Counted from the first letter of the stretch, positions 26,609 through 35,764 are shown. The stretch is DNA of 64,000 nt from CAWKGC01 sp963849005 (GCA_963849005.1 CAWKGC010000003.1:37283-101282); one strand, 5' to 3'. The notes: generated by a model from the sequence alone, not told the origin. Numbers and translations: made by a program.

Positions 26609-27650
26609 ATGAAACTCCGACTTTCCGCCTCCGTACTCACGCTCGCGACACTCGCCGCCCTTGGCTGCGCATCCTCGCCGGAAGCAACTGCGCCGAACAC
26701 GCTCGTCGCCGCCAAGGTAGCCACCGCGCCGAACCTGGCAGGAGGCGCAAGCGATGCCGCCTGGGCGGCTGCGAAGCCGGTGTCCGTCGATCTCGTCGGC
26801 GGCGCCAACTTCGGCGGCAAGGGGAGCACCACCGCCACCCTGAAGGCGGTGTATTCCGGCGACATGCTCTACATGCTGATCCAGTACGCCGATCCGACAA
26901 ATTCGGTCCAGCGCGGCCCGTTCAAGAAGCAGGCCGACGGCACGTGGAAGAAGCTTTCCGACCCGGCCAACAAGGGCGGCGACGACAACGTCTACTACGA
27001 GGACAAGTGGGCCTTCCTGTGGCCCATCAACAACTCGGTGAAGGGCTTCGACCAACAGGGTTGTGCCGCCATGTGCCACTTGGGCGAAGACAAGCCCTAC
27101 GGCAACAAGTACACCCAGAGCGCGGGCGAGATCGCCGACATGTGGCACATGAAGGGCAGGCGCACCGCCCCGCTCGGCAACGTCGACGACCAGTACACGG
27201 ACCACACCCGCTACGACGCCAAGGCCAACCCCAACGCCGGCCGCAAGAGCGACCCGGGCGGGCCTGAATACGCCAACCTCGAGGTGGTCGACGGCAAGCC
27301 CGCGTTCATGAACAAGGACGCGAAACCCGCCAATGCCGGCGGCACCTACTACATCGTCAAGGGCAACGAGGTCGCGTTCGACGACTCGAAATTCAAGGCG
27401 GGCGACGAGGTGGCTTCGTACTTCATCTTCCCGTTGAAGGACGACCGGGCGGACATCAAGGTCGTCACCAAGTGGAACAACGGCGTGCTGACCTCGGTCA
27501 TGAGCCGGAAGCTCGTCACCGGCAGCAAGCTCGATGTCCAGTTCAGCGACCTGGGCTTCGAAGTACGCGTTCGGCTTCGCCGCGTTCGACAATGCGCAGG
27601 TGCGCCATGCGGTCCATTTCGATCCGCTGTACCTGACGTTCGCCAAGTAA
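26609..27650 (+). CDS. Haem-binding lipoprotein with an ethylbenzene-dehydrogenase-type domain (one frameshift)
   Basis: This protein of about 346 residues has a lipobox (LATLAALGC). A domain of the ethylbenzene dehydrogenase / DMSO-reductase gamma haem-binding class follows (ASDAAWAAAKPVSVDLVGG, VYYEDKWAFLWPI, IADMWHMKGRRTAPLG). It also has a c-type haem motif CAAMCH at about residues 152-157, which is not needed for the b-haem of the classical family. A single-base change near 27558 shifts the frame; the true end reads AFGFAAFDNAQVRHAVHFDP and stops at 27650. An AAAGGA ribosome binding site precedes ATG 26609. It is probably an envelope electron carrier; the partner oxidoreductase is not in the window. 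Confidence 0.85.
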
Positions 27651-27671
27651 CCTGCGGCAACTGCGATGCGA

Positions 27672-27699
27672 GGGCGGCCTTCGGGCCGCCCTTCGTTTT
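27672..27699 (+). terminator. Intrinsic terminator with a UUCG tetraloop
   Basis: GGGCGGCC and GGCCGCCC pair perfectly across a TTCG loop, and a T-rich stretch (CGTTTTC) follows. It lies 22 nt after the stop of the haem lipoprotein gene and before the convergent EamA gene, so it ends the plus-strand transcript and may act on both. Confidence 0.75.
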
Positions 27700-27702
27700 C
27701 CA

Positions 27703-28575
27703 TCATCGCGTTCGTGCCGGCGCTTTCACCGCGAGCAGCACCGCGGCCACGAGCACCAGCGCGCCGCCTGCGAACTGCGCTGTCGTGAGTGATTCGCCGA
27801 GCACCAGCCACGCGAGCGCGACGGTGACCACCGGCTCCAGCGTCGAGACGACGGAGGCGAGGCTCGGGCCGACGCGCTTGAGTCCCGCGAAGAACGCGAG
27901 GATCGCGACCACGGTGGACACCAGCGCGATCGCCGCGAGCGCGGCCCAGCCCCACGCGACCTGCGGAAAGCGCGGCGTTTCGACCACGCCGATCGCGCAC
28001 ACCATCGCGAACGCCGCGAGGCAGACCACCGTGGTGCTCGCGAGCGCATCGGTTCCCGCCAGTTCGTGCGCGCCGACGACGATGTACACCGAGTAGAACG
28101 CCGCCGCCGCCAGGCCCAGCGCGATTCCTGTCGGGGTCCCCGTGCCGCCGCCGAGCATGAGGGCGAGCCCGGCGAATCCCACCGCCAGCAACGCAAGCTT
28201 CTTCCCGGTGAGCTTCTCGCCGAAGAAGAGCGCCGAGAGCAGGCAGACGATCGTCGGATAGACGTACAGGAGCAGCGCGACCAGCCCGGCGGAGGCGTAC
28301 TGCAGCGCGGCGAAGAAACACATCGCCTGCCCGACGTAGCCCACTCCTCCCATGCCGATGGCCACCGCGAGCGGGCGGCCGCGCGGCCAGGGCCGTCGCA
28401 TCGCCATCATCAGCACCGTGAGCACGAGGCCGGCGATGGCGAAGCGCGCGACCAGGATGCCGGTCACGTTTGTCCCACCTGCAAAGGCAGCACGCGCGAA
28501 GATCGCCATCGCGCCGAAACTCGCCGCCGACAGCGCGACGAACGCCAGCCCGCGGCTCAGCGCGGCCTCACGCAC
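27703..28575 (-). CDS. EamA/DMT-family transporter
   Basis: This 290-residue inner-membrane protein has ten predicted hydrophobic helices in two EamA repeats, as in drug/metabolite exporters such as RhaT- and YdcZ-like relatives. Typical features are FGAMAIFARAAFAGG near the start, LLLYVYPTIVCLLSALFFGE at the end of the first repeat, and STLEPVVTVALAWLVLGESL at the end of the second. Substrates of this family cannot be read from sequence; amino acids or metabolites are common. A broken paralogue of its last helix lies at 24510-24618. It ends 3 nt from ubiJ on the same strand. Confidence 0.9.
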   Translation of the reverse strand: MREAALSRGLAFVALSAASFGAMAIFARAAFAGGTNVTGILVARFAIAGLVLTVLMMAMRRPWPRGRPLAVAIGMGGVGYVGQAMCFFAALQYASAGLVALLLYVYPTIVCLLSALFFGEKLTGKKLALLAVGFAGLALMLGGGTGTPTGIALGLAAAAFYSVYIVVGAHELAGTDALASTTVVCLAAFAMVCAIGVVETPRFPQVAWGWAALAAIALVSTVVAILAFFAGLKRVGPSLASVVSTLEPVVTVALAWLVLGESLTTAQFAGGALVLVAAVLLAVKAPARTR

Positions 28576-28578
28576 TTG

Positions 28579-29160
28579 TCATTTGCTGCCGGGAGCGCCC
28601 AGGCGGTCGATGCGCTTTTCCAGCCGCTCGATCGCGTCGCGCAGCGCGTCGACTTCCTCGCCGAACTGCCCGACCTTCACGCGCGAGGCGATCAGCGGGT
28701 CTTCCTCGGTCCAGTACTCGGCGGCGCTCGCGGCGAGTCGGTCCGCGGTGTCGCGGCCGTATTCCGCGGCGGCCTTCGCGCCGCCGACCAGGCGATGCGC
28801 GGCGATGTCGCCGACCACGCGGCTCAAGTCCTCTTCGACATCCCAGCGCAGGTTCTTCGCGAGGTAGGCGATCTCCTGCGCAAGCTCGGTGTCGCCCTTC
28901 ATCTCGACTTCGCGCATCGCCGCCTCGTCCCTGGCCGCGAGGCGCGGCAGCACGAAGGGCGACATCTTCACCTCTAGGTCGCGCTGGGCTTGCGGCACGG
29001 CGCGCGTCACCTCTCCCGTGGTCTGCACGGTGAGCGCGACCGTGACCGGGCCGACCTTGAACTCGGCCGTCTTGCCGGCGAACTTCGCCAGCCGCTCCTT
29101 GGCGAGCGGCGTCGCGGCGAGGATGTGGTTGATGGCGGAGGCAGCGGGGCTTGGTGTCAT
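28579..29160 (-). CDS. ubiJ: Ubiquinone biosynthesis accessory factor UbiJ
   Basis: UbiJ is an SCP2-like lipid-binding protein that organises the soluble ubiquinone synthesis complex in aerobic proteobacteria. The 193-residue sequence begins with SAINHILAATPLAKERLAKF and FKVGPVTVALTVQTTGEV, the SCP2-type strand-helix region. It ends in a charged coiled coil (EEVDALRDAIERLEKRIDRL). Placement directly downstream of ubiE on the same strand matches the E. coli order ubiE-ubiJ. The gap to ubiE holds a tandem repeat. The low sequence conservation of the family makes context important for the call. Confidence 0.85.
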   Translation of the reverse strand: MTPSPAASAINHILAATPLAKERLAKFAGKTAEFKVGPVTVALTVQTTGEVTRAVPQAQRDLEVKMSPFVLPRLAARDEAAMREVEMKGDTELAQEIAYLAKNLRWDVEEDLSRVVGDIAAHRLVGGAKAAAEYGRDTADRLAASAAEYWTEEDPLIASRVKVGQFGEEVDALRDAIERLEKRIDRLGAPGSK

Positions 29161-29164
29161 TTTT

Positions 29165-29288
29165 GACTGGGTTCCGGGTCAAGCCCGGAATGACGAATTG
29201 ACTGGGTTCCGGGTCAAGCCCGGAACGACGAATTGACTGGGTTCCGGGTCAAGCCCGGAACGACGAATTGAGTTTCCGGAACGACGAA
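29165..29288. repeat. Tandem palindromic repeat, three 35-bp units plus a partial unit
   Basis: Three consecutive 35-bp units, at 29165, 29200 and 29235, share the core palindrome TTCCGGGTCAAGCCCGGAA, and a partial unit runs to the ubiE stop. Units differ by one base (T or C after the core). The block lies between ubiE and ubiJ inside their operon. It resembles the widely dispersed REP-like palindromes of proteobacteria and could form strong hairpins in the transcript. Confidence 0.9.
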
Positions 29289-30023
29289 TCAGACTTTGAA
29301 ACCGCGATGCAGGGCGACGACACCGGCAGCGAGGTTGAAGTACTCCACTTTTGCGAGCCCCGCGTCCTGCATCATCTTCTTCAGCGTTTCCTGGTCCGGG
29401 TGCATGCGGATCGATTCGGCGAGGTAGCGGTAGCTTTCCTCGTCGCCCGCGAACATCTTGCCCAGCCGCGGGATGACGTGGAACGAATACGCGTCGTAGG
29501 GACGCTCGAGCGGCTTCCACACTTTCGAGAACTCCAGCACCAGCACGCGGCCGCCGGGTTTCGTGACTCGCGCCATCTCGGCGAGCGCGCGGTCCTTGTG
29601 CGTCATGTTGCGCAGCCCGAAGGCGACCGTCACGCAGTCGAAGGTGTCGGAGGCGAACGGGAGCTTCTCGCCGTCGCACTGCGCGAGCGGCGGCTGGATG
29701 CCGGCATCGACCAGCTTGTCGCGGCCGACGCCGAGCATCGCGCCGTTGATGTCGGTCATCCAGACGCGGCCCTTGTCGCCGACCTTGCGCGCCATCGCGA
29801 GCGCGAGGTCGCCCGAGCCGGATGCGACATCGAGTACCTGCATGCCTTCCTTCAGGCCCGCCATGTCGATCGCGAAGCGCTTCCACAAGCGGTGAAGCCC
29901 CAACGACATCACGTCGTTCATCAGGTCGTAACGCGTGGCGACCGAGCTGAAGACGTCCTCGACCTTCTTCGCCTTCTCGCCCTCGGGCACCTGCTGGTAG
30001 CCGAAATGCGTCGTCTCGGGCAT
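29289..30023 (-). CDS. ubiE: Demethylmenaquinone/2-methoxy-6-polyprenyl-benzoquinol methyltransferase UbiE
   Basis: UbiE is the S-adenosylmethionine-dependent C-methyltransferase of ubiquinone and menaquinone biosynthesis. The 244-residue protein shows the family signature YDLMNDVMSLGLHRLWKR, the SAM-binding motif VLDVASGSGDLA, and the C-terminal conserved region with RVLVLEFSK and AYSFHVIPRLGKMFAGDEES. It starts at the ATG overlapping the stop of the DUF971 gene (TGATG), so the three genes DUF971-ubiE-ubiJ form one transcription unit. No frameshift is seen. Confidence 0.97.
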   Translation of the reverse strand: MPETTHFGYQQVPEGEKAKKVEDVFSSVATRYDLMNDVMSLGLHRLWKRFAIDMAGLKEGMQVLDVASGSGDLALAMARKVGDKGRVWMTDINGAMLGVGRDKLVDAGIQPPLAQCDGEKLPFASDTFDCVTVAFGLRNMTHKDRALAEMARVTKPGGRVLVLEFSKVWKPLERPYDAYSFHVIPRLGKMFAGDEESYRYLAESIRMHPDQETLKKMMQDAGLAKVEYFNLAAGVVALHRGFKV

Positions 30024-30391
30024 CACGCCTTCTCCCGCGAGGCGCCGGCCTTTTCCATGCGCGCCATGTACGTCTTCCAGTTCGACTCTTCCTTCACGCC
30101 CAGGTCGTAGAGGTAGTCCCAGGCGTAGATGCCGGTGTCGTGGCCGTCGGAGAAACCGAGCTTCACGCCGTAGTTGCCCACCGGGTCCACCGCGATGATG
30201 TCCACGCCCTTCTTGCCGACCTGCAGCACTTCCTGACCGGGGCCGTGGCCGCGTACTTCCGCCGACGGCGAGAACACGCGCAGGTACTCGTGCGTGAGCG
30301 AGTACGTCTTGCCGTCGTCGAAGGCGATCTCGAGCAGGCGCGACTTCTGGTGCAGCTTGATCTCGGTGGGGCGGGGAGAGTTCTTGTCCAA
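30023..30391 (-). CDS. DUF971 domain protein
   Basis: This 122-residue protein consists of a DUF971 domain, the fold also found at the N-terminus of gamma-butyrobetaine hydroxylase. It contains TEIKLHQKSRLLEIAFDDGK, YSLTHEYLRVFSPSAEVRGH and WDYLYDLGVKEESNWK. DUF971 proteins are conserved beside ubiE in many betaproteobacteria, and related domains bind zinc or Fe-S scaffolds. The role here is unknown. It is the first gene of the DUF971-ubiE-ubiJ operon and diverges from the gene at 30508, with about 115 nt between starts. Confidence 0.9.
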   Translation of the reverse strand: MDKNSPRPTEIKLHQKSRLLEIAFDDGKTYSLTHEYLRVFSPSAEVRGHGPGQEVLQVGKKGVDIIAVDPVGNYGVKLGFSDGHDTGIYAWDYLYDLGVKEESNWKTYMARMEKAGASREKA

Positions 30392-30507
30392 TGGGGGAAT
30401 CCAGTTTCCGGCGCGGAACCGCCATTATCCCCGATCTGGCGGCGCGGTCGTCATACTCGGGCAATGTCGCTGGTAGAATGAAATTTTCGGTCCTTGAGGA
30501 GAATCTG

Positions 30508-30891
30508 ATGTCGATGAAATTTCAGTTGCGCACCGCGATGATCGCGGCATGCTTGGTGTTGGTGGCGCTGTCGGGCAACGCCCGCGCGCAAGAAATCCCG
30601 ATGGTTACCGGCGAGCACTGGACCAAATCGTCGGACGAACTGAAGAAAGCGTACCTCGTCGGCATGGCCAACATCGCCCAGGTCGAGACGGCCTATCACG
30701 CGGCCAATCCGCCGTCCGACTCCGTGAGCATCGTTCCGCGAATGGCAAGGGGACTCAAGGGCCAGACCCTCGACAGCGTGCGGGAAAGCCTCAACAAGTG
30801 GTACGCCGGTCATCCCGATCAATTGCAGCGACCGGTCATCGAGATAATCTGGTTCGAATTGGTCGTGCCGGGACTTCTGAAAAACAAATAG
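30508..30891 (+). CDS. Small exported protein of unknown function
   Basis: This 127-residue protein has a clear signal peptide (AMIAACLVLVALSGNARAQE) and a mature domain of about 95 residues containing SSDELKKAYLVGMANIAQVE and DSVRESLNKWYAGHPDQLQR. The helical pattern with a YLVG turn and a WYAGHP motif recalls small periplasmic Rap1a/Tai-like proteins, but this is weak. A TAGAAT -10-like box lies at 30474-30479 and a GAGGAG ribosome binding site at 30496-30501. The glycine-zipper lipoprotein follows 12 nt later, so the two are probably co-transcribed. No function is assigned. Confidence 0.75.
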   Translation: MSMKFQLRTAMIAACLVLVALSGNARAQEIPMVTGEHWTKSSDELKKAYLVGMANIAQVETAYHAANPPSDSVSIVPRMARGLKGQTLDSVRESLNKWYAGHPDQLQRPVIEIIWFELVVPGLLKNK

Positions 30892-30903
30892 CGGAGAACG
30901 AAA

Positions 30904-31128
30904 ATGAAACGAGTCTTGGTGATTGCGGCCTTCGCGGCCGCGGCGGGCGTGATGGGATGCACGAACATGACCGCGCAGCAGCAGGGAACGATGAGTGGCG
31001 CCGCGATCGGTGCCGCGGCGGGCGCGGGAATCGCGGCAATCGCCGGGGGCAGCGGCTGGACCGGTGCGGCCGTGGGTGCCGTCGCCGGCGGTGTCGTCGG
31101 CAACATCAAGGGCGGCAAGCAGCAGTAG
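30904..31128 (+). CDS. Small glycine-zipper lipoprotein
   Basis: This 74-residue protein has a lipobox (AAAAGVMGC) followed by a glycine-zipper segment with repeated GxxxG spacing (GAAIGAAAGAGIAAIAGG, AAVGAVAGGVVGNIKGG). Such proteins (SlyB/YMGG-like) are outer-membrane lipoproteins whose zipper helices pack in the membrane. An AGGAG-like sequence is not evident, but GGAGAACG lies just before the ATG. It follows the small exported protein by 12 nt. A structural or envelope-stress role is likely from family knowledge; nothing specific can be inferred. Confidence 0.85.
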   Translation: MKRVLVIAAFAAAAGVMGCTNMTAQQQGTMSGAAIGAAAGAGIAAIAGGSGWTGAAVGAVAGGVVGNIKGGKQQ

Positions 31129-31130
31129 CG

Positions 31131-32399
31131 CCCGGAATTGAAGTTGCCCGGCCGGTAACGGTCAACGGTCAGTCCGGCCAGGCTGATTTCAGGAGTGCGG
31201 CCGGAGATCAGGTCGGCCATGACGCGGCCGGTGCCCGCGGCCATGGTCCAGCCCAGCGTGCCGTGCCCGGTCGAGAGGTAGAGGTTGGAAAGTGCGTGCC
31301 GCCGACGATCGGGGTTCCGTCCGGCGTCATCGGCCGCAGGCCGCACCAGAACTCGGCCCGGCCGACGTCGCCACCTCGCGGAAACAGGTCGGTCACGACG
31401 TGGTCCAGCGTTGCGCGGCGCGCCTCGCGCAGCTTGAGGCTGAAGCCGGAAAGCTCGGCCGTGCCGCCGACGCGGATGCGGTCGCCAAGGCGGGTCACGG
31501 CAACCTTGTGGGTTTCGTCCATGATCGTCGATTCCGGCGCGAAGCGCGCGTCCGTGATCGGCACCGTGATCGAGTAGCCCTTGACCGGGTAGACGGGGAG
31601 GTCGATTCCCAAGGGCGGACGAGTTGCGGGGAGTAACTGCCCAGCGCGACGAGGTAGCAGTCAGCGGTGAGCGTGCCGGCGCTGGTGCGAACCCCGGTGA
31701 CCGGCCCCCGGAAAACGAGATTGCTCGATCGCCGTGTCGAAGCGGAACGTCGGCGCCGATCTTCCCGGCCATCGCGGCCAGGCGCTGCGTGAACTTGAAG
31801 CAGTCGCCGGTTTCGTCGCCGGGCAGGCGCAAGGCGCCGACGAACTTCTCCTTCACCAGCGCCAGCGCCGGTTCGTATTGCAGATAGCCGTCGCGGTCGA
31901 GCACCTCGAAGGCGACCTTGTATTCCTTGAGGATATCGACGTCCTTGCCGATGCCGTCCAGCTGCTTCTGCGTGCGGAACAGCTGCAGCGTGCCCTGCGC
32001 CCGCTCGTCGTACGCGATGCCGGTTTCGGCGCGCAACGCGACCATGCAGTCGCGGCTGTATTCGGCAAGCCGGACCATGCGGCCCTTGTTGATGCGATAG
32101 CGCGCCTCGGTGCAGTTGCGCAGCATCATCGCGCCCCAGCGCCACATCGCCACGTCGAGCATGGGCCAGATCACCAGCGGGCTGTGGTGCATCAGCATCC
32201 ACTTGATCGCTTTCACCGGCACGCCCGGGCCCGCCCATGGCGCCGAATAGCCGGGAGAGACTTCGCCGGCGTTCGCGTAGCTGGTTTCCAGTGCCGGGCC
32301 CGGTTGCCGGTCGACGACGGTGACCTCGTGGCCGGCGCGGGCGAGGTAGTACGCCGCGGTCGTGCCGATGACGCCACTGCCCAGGATCAATACCTTCAT
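31131..32399 (-). CDS. dadA: D-amino-acid dehydrogenase small subunit (about four frameshifts, 3' end uncertain)
   Basis: DadA is a membrane-associated FAD enzyme that deaminates D-alanine and other D-amino acids and passes electrons to quinone. The N-terminus MKVLILGSGVIGTTAAYYLA is followed by NAGEVSPGYSAPWAGPGVPV, both diagnostic. Further parts lie in three other frames: FDTAIEQ with GPVTGVRTSAGTL, then DLPVYPVKGYSITVPITDA and WCGLRPMTPDGTPIVGGT, then LSTGHGTLGWTMAAGTGRVM. The pattern needs about two insertions and two deletions. The family normally ends near GLTVDRY; no stop follows in this frame, so the printed end is approximate. Sequence error is likelier than decay. Confidence 0.85.
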
Positions 32400-32564
32400 G
32401 CCTTGCGCCCGGCCAAGGAACTCGAAGCGCAGATAGTAGGTCCCGGATTGAGCAAAGAAAAGGTCATTCCTGGCCGATGGCCATGCTCAAGTATCATTCA
32501 CGAAGCCCGCGTTGAAGCCACCCTGCCGTCATTGCCGGTGGACTTCCCGCTCCGAGGAGCAAGT

Positions 32565-33641
32565 GTGACCGAACCCGTATTGATCGTCCGAACCGCCAGC
32601 ACGCTGCCCGACGCGGTGGTCTCCAATCGCGAGATCGGCGAGCGCCTGGTCGCCGATGTCGAACTTGACGACGAAGCCGCCCAGGCCATCGTCGCCAAGG
32701 TCCGCGAGCGCTCCGAGTTGATCGAGAGGAAGACAGGGCTCCGGGCGAGGCGCTTCTTCGACCCGGACGAATCCCCGGTCACGGTCGGCCTCGAGCTGCT
32801 GGAGCGCCTGATGGCCGGCGACGCATGGTCCGGACTCGACGCGCTGGTCGTCTCGTCGTCGAGCACCCACGGATTTCCGGGCCTGTCGCAGCAGATCGTC
32901 GCCGCGGCACGCGCCCGGCACGCGGACCTGGGTGCGCCATTCGTCCTCGACATCGGCAGCAATGCCTGCACCGGCTTCATGTACGGGGTGGCGATCGGCG
33001 CGAGCACGCTCCAGGCAATGGGCTTTCGCCGCGTCGCCTGTCTCGCGATCGAATTCTCGTCGCGCTGCATTCCCTACGATCCGCTGCGCTTCGGCACGAG
33101 CACGCTTTTCGGCGACGCGGCTGCAGGCTTGCTGCTCGGCGGCGACGGCCCGTTCGTCGCCGCGATCCGCACGATGCGCGCGAGCTCGATGATCGATGCC
33201 GATACGATCGGGCTGATCAAGGGGGGCGGCATGCAGGCCGGGAACCTCAAGCTCGACGTGCCGGAGCCGGGCCGCTGGTACATGGCGGGCCCGCCGGTCG
33301 CCGTCGGCGCAACGCGCATCCTCATAGACGAGATCCGGCGTTACCAGGCCGCGGGCGCGCGCATCGACTGGCTGATCCCGCACCAGGCCAACCTGACGCG
33401 CATCCTCATCCCCGCCTGCGAAAAGACCGGCATCGACCCGTCGCGGCTGTGCGCATCGTTCGCCGACACCGGCAACACGTCGAGCGCGAGCATTCCCTTG
33501 CTGCTCGACCAGCTGGTCCGCGGTGATCGCGTGAAACCGGGCGAGTTCGCGCTGCTGATCGGTTTCGGGTCCAGCTATACGATCGGCTCGGCCTTGCTCG
33601 AATTCGGCGGGTTGCCCGGCAAAGGGCCTCGCCCGGGGTAG
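32565..33641 (+). CDS. Beta-ketoacyl-ACP synthase III-like (FabH family) protein
   Basis: This thiolase-fold enzyme of 358 residues belongs to the KAS III family, which condenses an acyl-CoA with malonyl-ACP or makes specialised 3-ketoacyl products. The Cys-His-Asn triad is visible: Cys135 in GSNACTGFMYG, His273 in LIPHQANLTRIL and Asn304 in DTGNTSSASIPLLL. The C-terminal LIGFGSSYTIGSALLEF loop fits. The GTG at 32565 follows GAGGAG. The sequence has the N-terminal marks of a divergent FabH, so it may be a secondary or lipid-specific paralogue, not the housekeeping FabH. It stands alone, with no other fab genes nearby. Confidence 0.88.
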   Translation: MTEPVLIVRTASTLPDAVVSNREIGERLVADVELDDEAAQAIVAKVRERSELIERKTGLRARRFFDPDESPVTVGLELLERLMAGDAWSGLDALVVSSSSTHGFPGLSQQIVAAARARHADLGAPFVLDIGSNACTGFMYGVAIGASTLQAMGFRRVACLAIEFSSRCIPYDPLRFGTSTLFGDAAAGLLLGGDGPFVAAIRTMRASSMIDADTIGLIKGGGMQAGNLKLDVPEPGRWYMAGPPVAVGATRILIDEIRRYQAAGARIDWLIPHQANLTRILIPACEKTGIDPSRLCASFADTGNTSSASIPLLLDQLVRGDRVKPGEFALLIGFGSSYTIGSALLEFGGLPGKGPRPG

Positions 33642-33687
33642 GACGGATGGGCGGAACACGCGGGCGAACCCGGTGTCCTGCCGCAAG

Positions 33688-35586
33688 TCATTCCACAAAG
33701 GGCGAGTTCGGCAAGCGCGAGCCCGCCTTCATCTCGGCAAGCCATCGCGCCCCCCGTTCCAGGATGGCCTTCACGCGAGAGTCATTGCGCAAGGTCCGGT
33801 ACGACGGATCGAAGCGCAGGGCGTTGTAGGCACTGGGCCAGCGGCCGTAATCCCGCGCGATCAGCCGGTCCAGCCGCACGATGGCGCCGTCGATGTCGCC
33901 GATCAGCGCGTGGTAGTCGAAGCCCAAGGCCCACTCGATGGAGCCGGCGACCTCCTTTCTCATCTCGAGAACCAGCGCGTGCTGGGCGGCGGCGGCCTTT
34001 CGATCCCCCAATCTCGCGAGGAGCAGTTCCTTTGCCTCGTGCAGGCGCAGGCTGTCGGGCTTTTCCTGGAGCAGGCGTTCGACGGTCTTCAAGGCCTCGC
34101 GCCACTGGATGGCAGCCGAGCCCGGACGCCCGGCGGCAGCGTGGACGTTGCCGCGCAGCAAGGCCGTTGGAACCTCGATCCGGGCTTCATGCAGCACTTC
34201 CCGTTGGGTCCGGTTCAGCGTCTGCAGCGCTTGCTCGTAGTCACCGGACCAAAGCCAGAGGGTGCTCACGTGCGTGATGAACACATCTTCGAGCAACAGC
34301 TTCGAGGGGATCGTCGCAACGAAGTCCCGCGCGGCGGCGAGGTCTCCCCAGCCATACGTGAGCAAGAGCAGGCGATTCAGGTAGCTGAGCCGAACGGGAA
34401 GGCCGGACGCGAAGACGCCGTCGAGCAGGCGGCCGGATTCGAGATATTCGCCACTGCCCCAATGCCGGCTGGCCACATAGGAATCCGCGTAGCTGCGGCC
34501 GAGCGGCGACAGGCTGCGCAAGCGCGCCAGGACGCCCTCGCGGACATCCTTTTCGGCACTCCTTCTGTCGAGAGGACCCCAGGCGAGAAGTTGCGCGAGC
34601 GTGCGCAGTACGGTGAGGTTGCCCGGCGCGCGGTCGGCCAGGATCGTGAGCCGCTTGATCGCCTCGTCCCGGTTCCTCGTCGCGACCAGCACGCCAGACA
34701 TCGCCAACTCGGCATGGATCGAATCCGGGTCGAGGAGCCGGGCCTTTTCCGCGTAGCTCCTCAGGTCCGCCCGCCGTTTGGAAGTGTCGTCATAGTTCTC
34801 ATTGAGGAAACGGAAGTTGGCCCAGGCGGCCACCGCGAATGCCTCGGCGCTGGCCTGGTCCTTGGCGATGGCGTCGAGGCTGAGCTGCTCGGCAAGCTCG
34901 ACGTTCCTGCGCGTCATCAGCGGGTCGTCGTCGAGGAGTGCCCGGGCCTTGGACACCAGTTCGGCGGCGGGAGCGGCCGCCGCGCGCGCAGGGGAAGGTG
35001 CGGCTTGCCGCGTGGACCAAATGCCGGAATTTTTCAGCGCCACGAACACGACCGCCACGACGACCCAGATGAGCCACCGCGGAAGCTTTCTCCAGCCAGC
35101 CGGGCCGGCGGCAGCCTGTGCCGCCGGCCCGGCGCCCCGCGACCGGGTGGCCTCGCCGGAGAGCAGTTGCCGCATGCGGTCGGCGAACTTCTCATCGCAA
35201 CGGCCCTCGGGAAGCCGCGACCACTGCACCTCGAGGAAGGCATCCGGCACGTGCACCTGCGCGTCGGACGTTGCGTCGATCACGACGGGCACGAGGAACG
35301 GCCGGCCCTTTGCCATGAGGTGCGAACGTTGCTCGGCGAGCCGCCATTCCAGCCGGAAGTAGCCCTCCGTCCGGCTCTCCGTGTTGGCCGAGATGACCGG
35401 CACGAACAGCGCGCATTCCTTGATCTGCCGGCGGATCGATGCGTCCCAGGCGTCGCCGCCGCGCAGTTCGCTCTGGTCGAACCACACCTCGATGCCAGCC
35501 GCGCGCAGCACGTCGCAGATGCGCCGCGCGGCCTCCGCGTCCTGCGAGGCGTAGCTGAGGAAGACGGCTTTGGAGGAGTCGCTCAC
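33688..35586 (-). CDS. TIR domain - transmembrane - tetratricopeptide-like protein
   Basis: This 632-residue protein begins at a GTG with AVFLSYASQDAEAARRICDV, a bacterial TIR (TIR_2) domain running to about residue 150. A possible catalytic Glu lies in the EGYFRLEW segment. One membrane helix (LIWVVVAVVFVALKNSG) follows near residue 170. The periplasmic or cytosolic rest is alpha-helical with repeated A-x-A/leucine helices of TPR type (AEKARLLDPDSIHAELAMSG, LDRTQ-like pairs). TIR domains may hydrolyse NAD or act as scaffolds. This architecture is known from many proteobacteria without a proven function. It is not next to recognised defence genes; a signalling role is equally possible. Confidence 0.82.
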   Translation of the reverse strand: MSDSSKAVFLSYASQDAEAARRICDVLRAAGIEVWFDQSELRGGDAWDASIRRQIKECALFVPVISANTESRTEGYFRLEWRLAEQRSHLMAKGRPFLVPVVIDATSDAQVHVPDAFLEVQWSRLPEGRCDEKFADRMRQLLSGEATRSRGAGPAAQAAAGPAGWRKLPRWLIWVVVAVVFVALKNSGIWSTRQAAPSPARAAAAPAAELVSKARALLDDDPLMTRRNVELAEQLSLDAIAKDQASAEAFAVAAWANFRFLNENYDDTSKRRADLRSYAEKARLLDPDSIHAELAMSGVLVATRNRDEAIKRLTILADRAPGNLTVLRTLAQLLAWGPLDRRSAEKDVREGVLARLRSLSPLGRSYADSYVASRHWGSGEYLESGRLLDGVFASGLPVRLSYLNRLLLLTYGWGDLAAARDFVATIPSKLLLEDVFITHVSTLWLWSGDYEQALQTLNRTQREVLHEARIEVPTALLRGNVHAAAGRPGSAAIQWREALKTVERLLQEKPDSLRLHEAKELLLARLGDRKAAAAQHALVLEMRKEVAGSIEWALGFDYHALIGDIDGAIVRLDRLIARDYGRWPSAYNALRFDPSYRTLRNDSRVKAILERGARWLAEMKAGSRLPNSPFVE

Positions 35587-35764
35587 GAAGCGTCGAACCG
35601 GAAATCGAGCTTGCCACCCAAGGAGGCCAGGGTTGCCGTGCCTCGGGGCGAGGACCGCAGCGATTGTCGCCCAGGCTCGCCGGGCCCGCAATCATCGAGG
35701 GCGCGTGGCAGGTGCCGGACGCGAGCGAGGGGCTGCAGTCATTCCCACGACGCGCCGAAATTGC

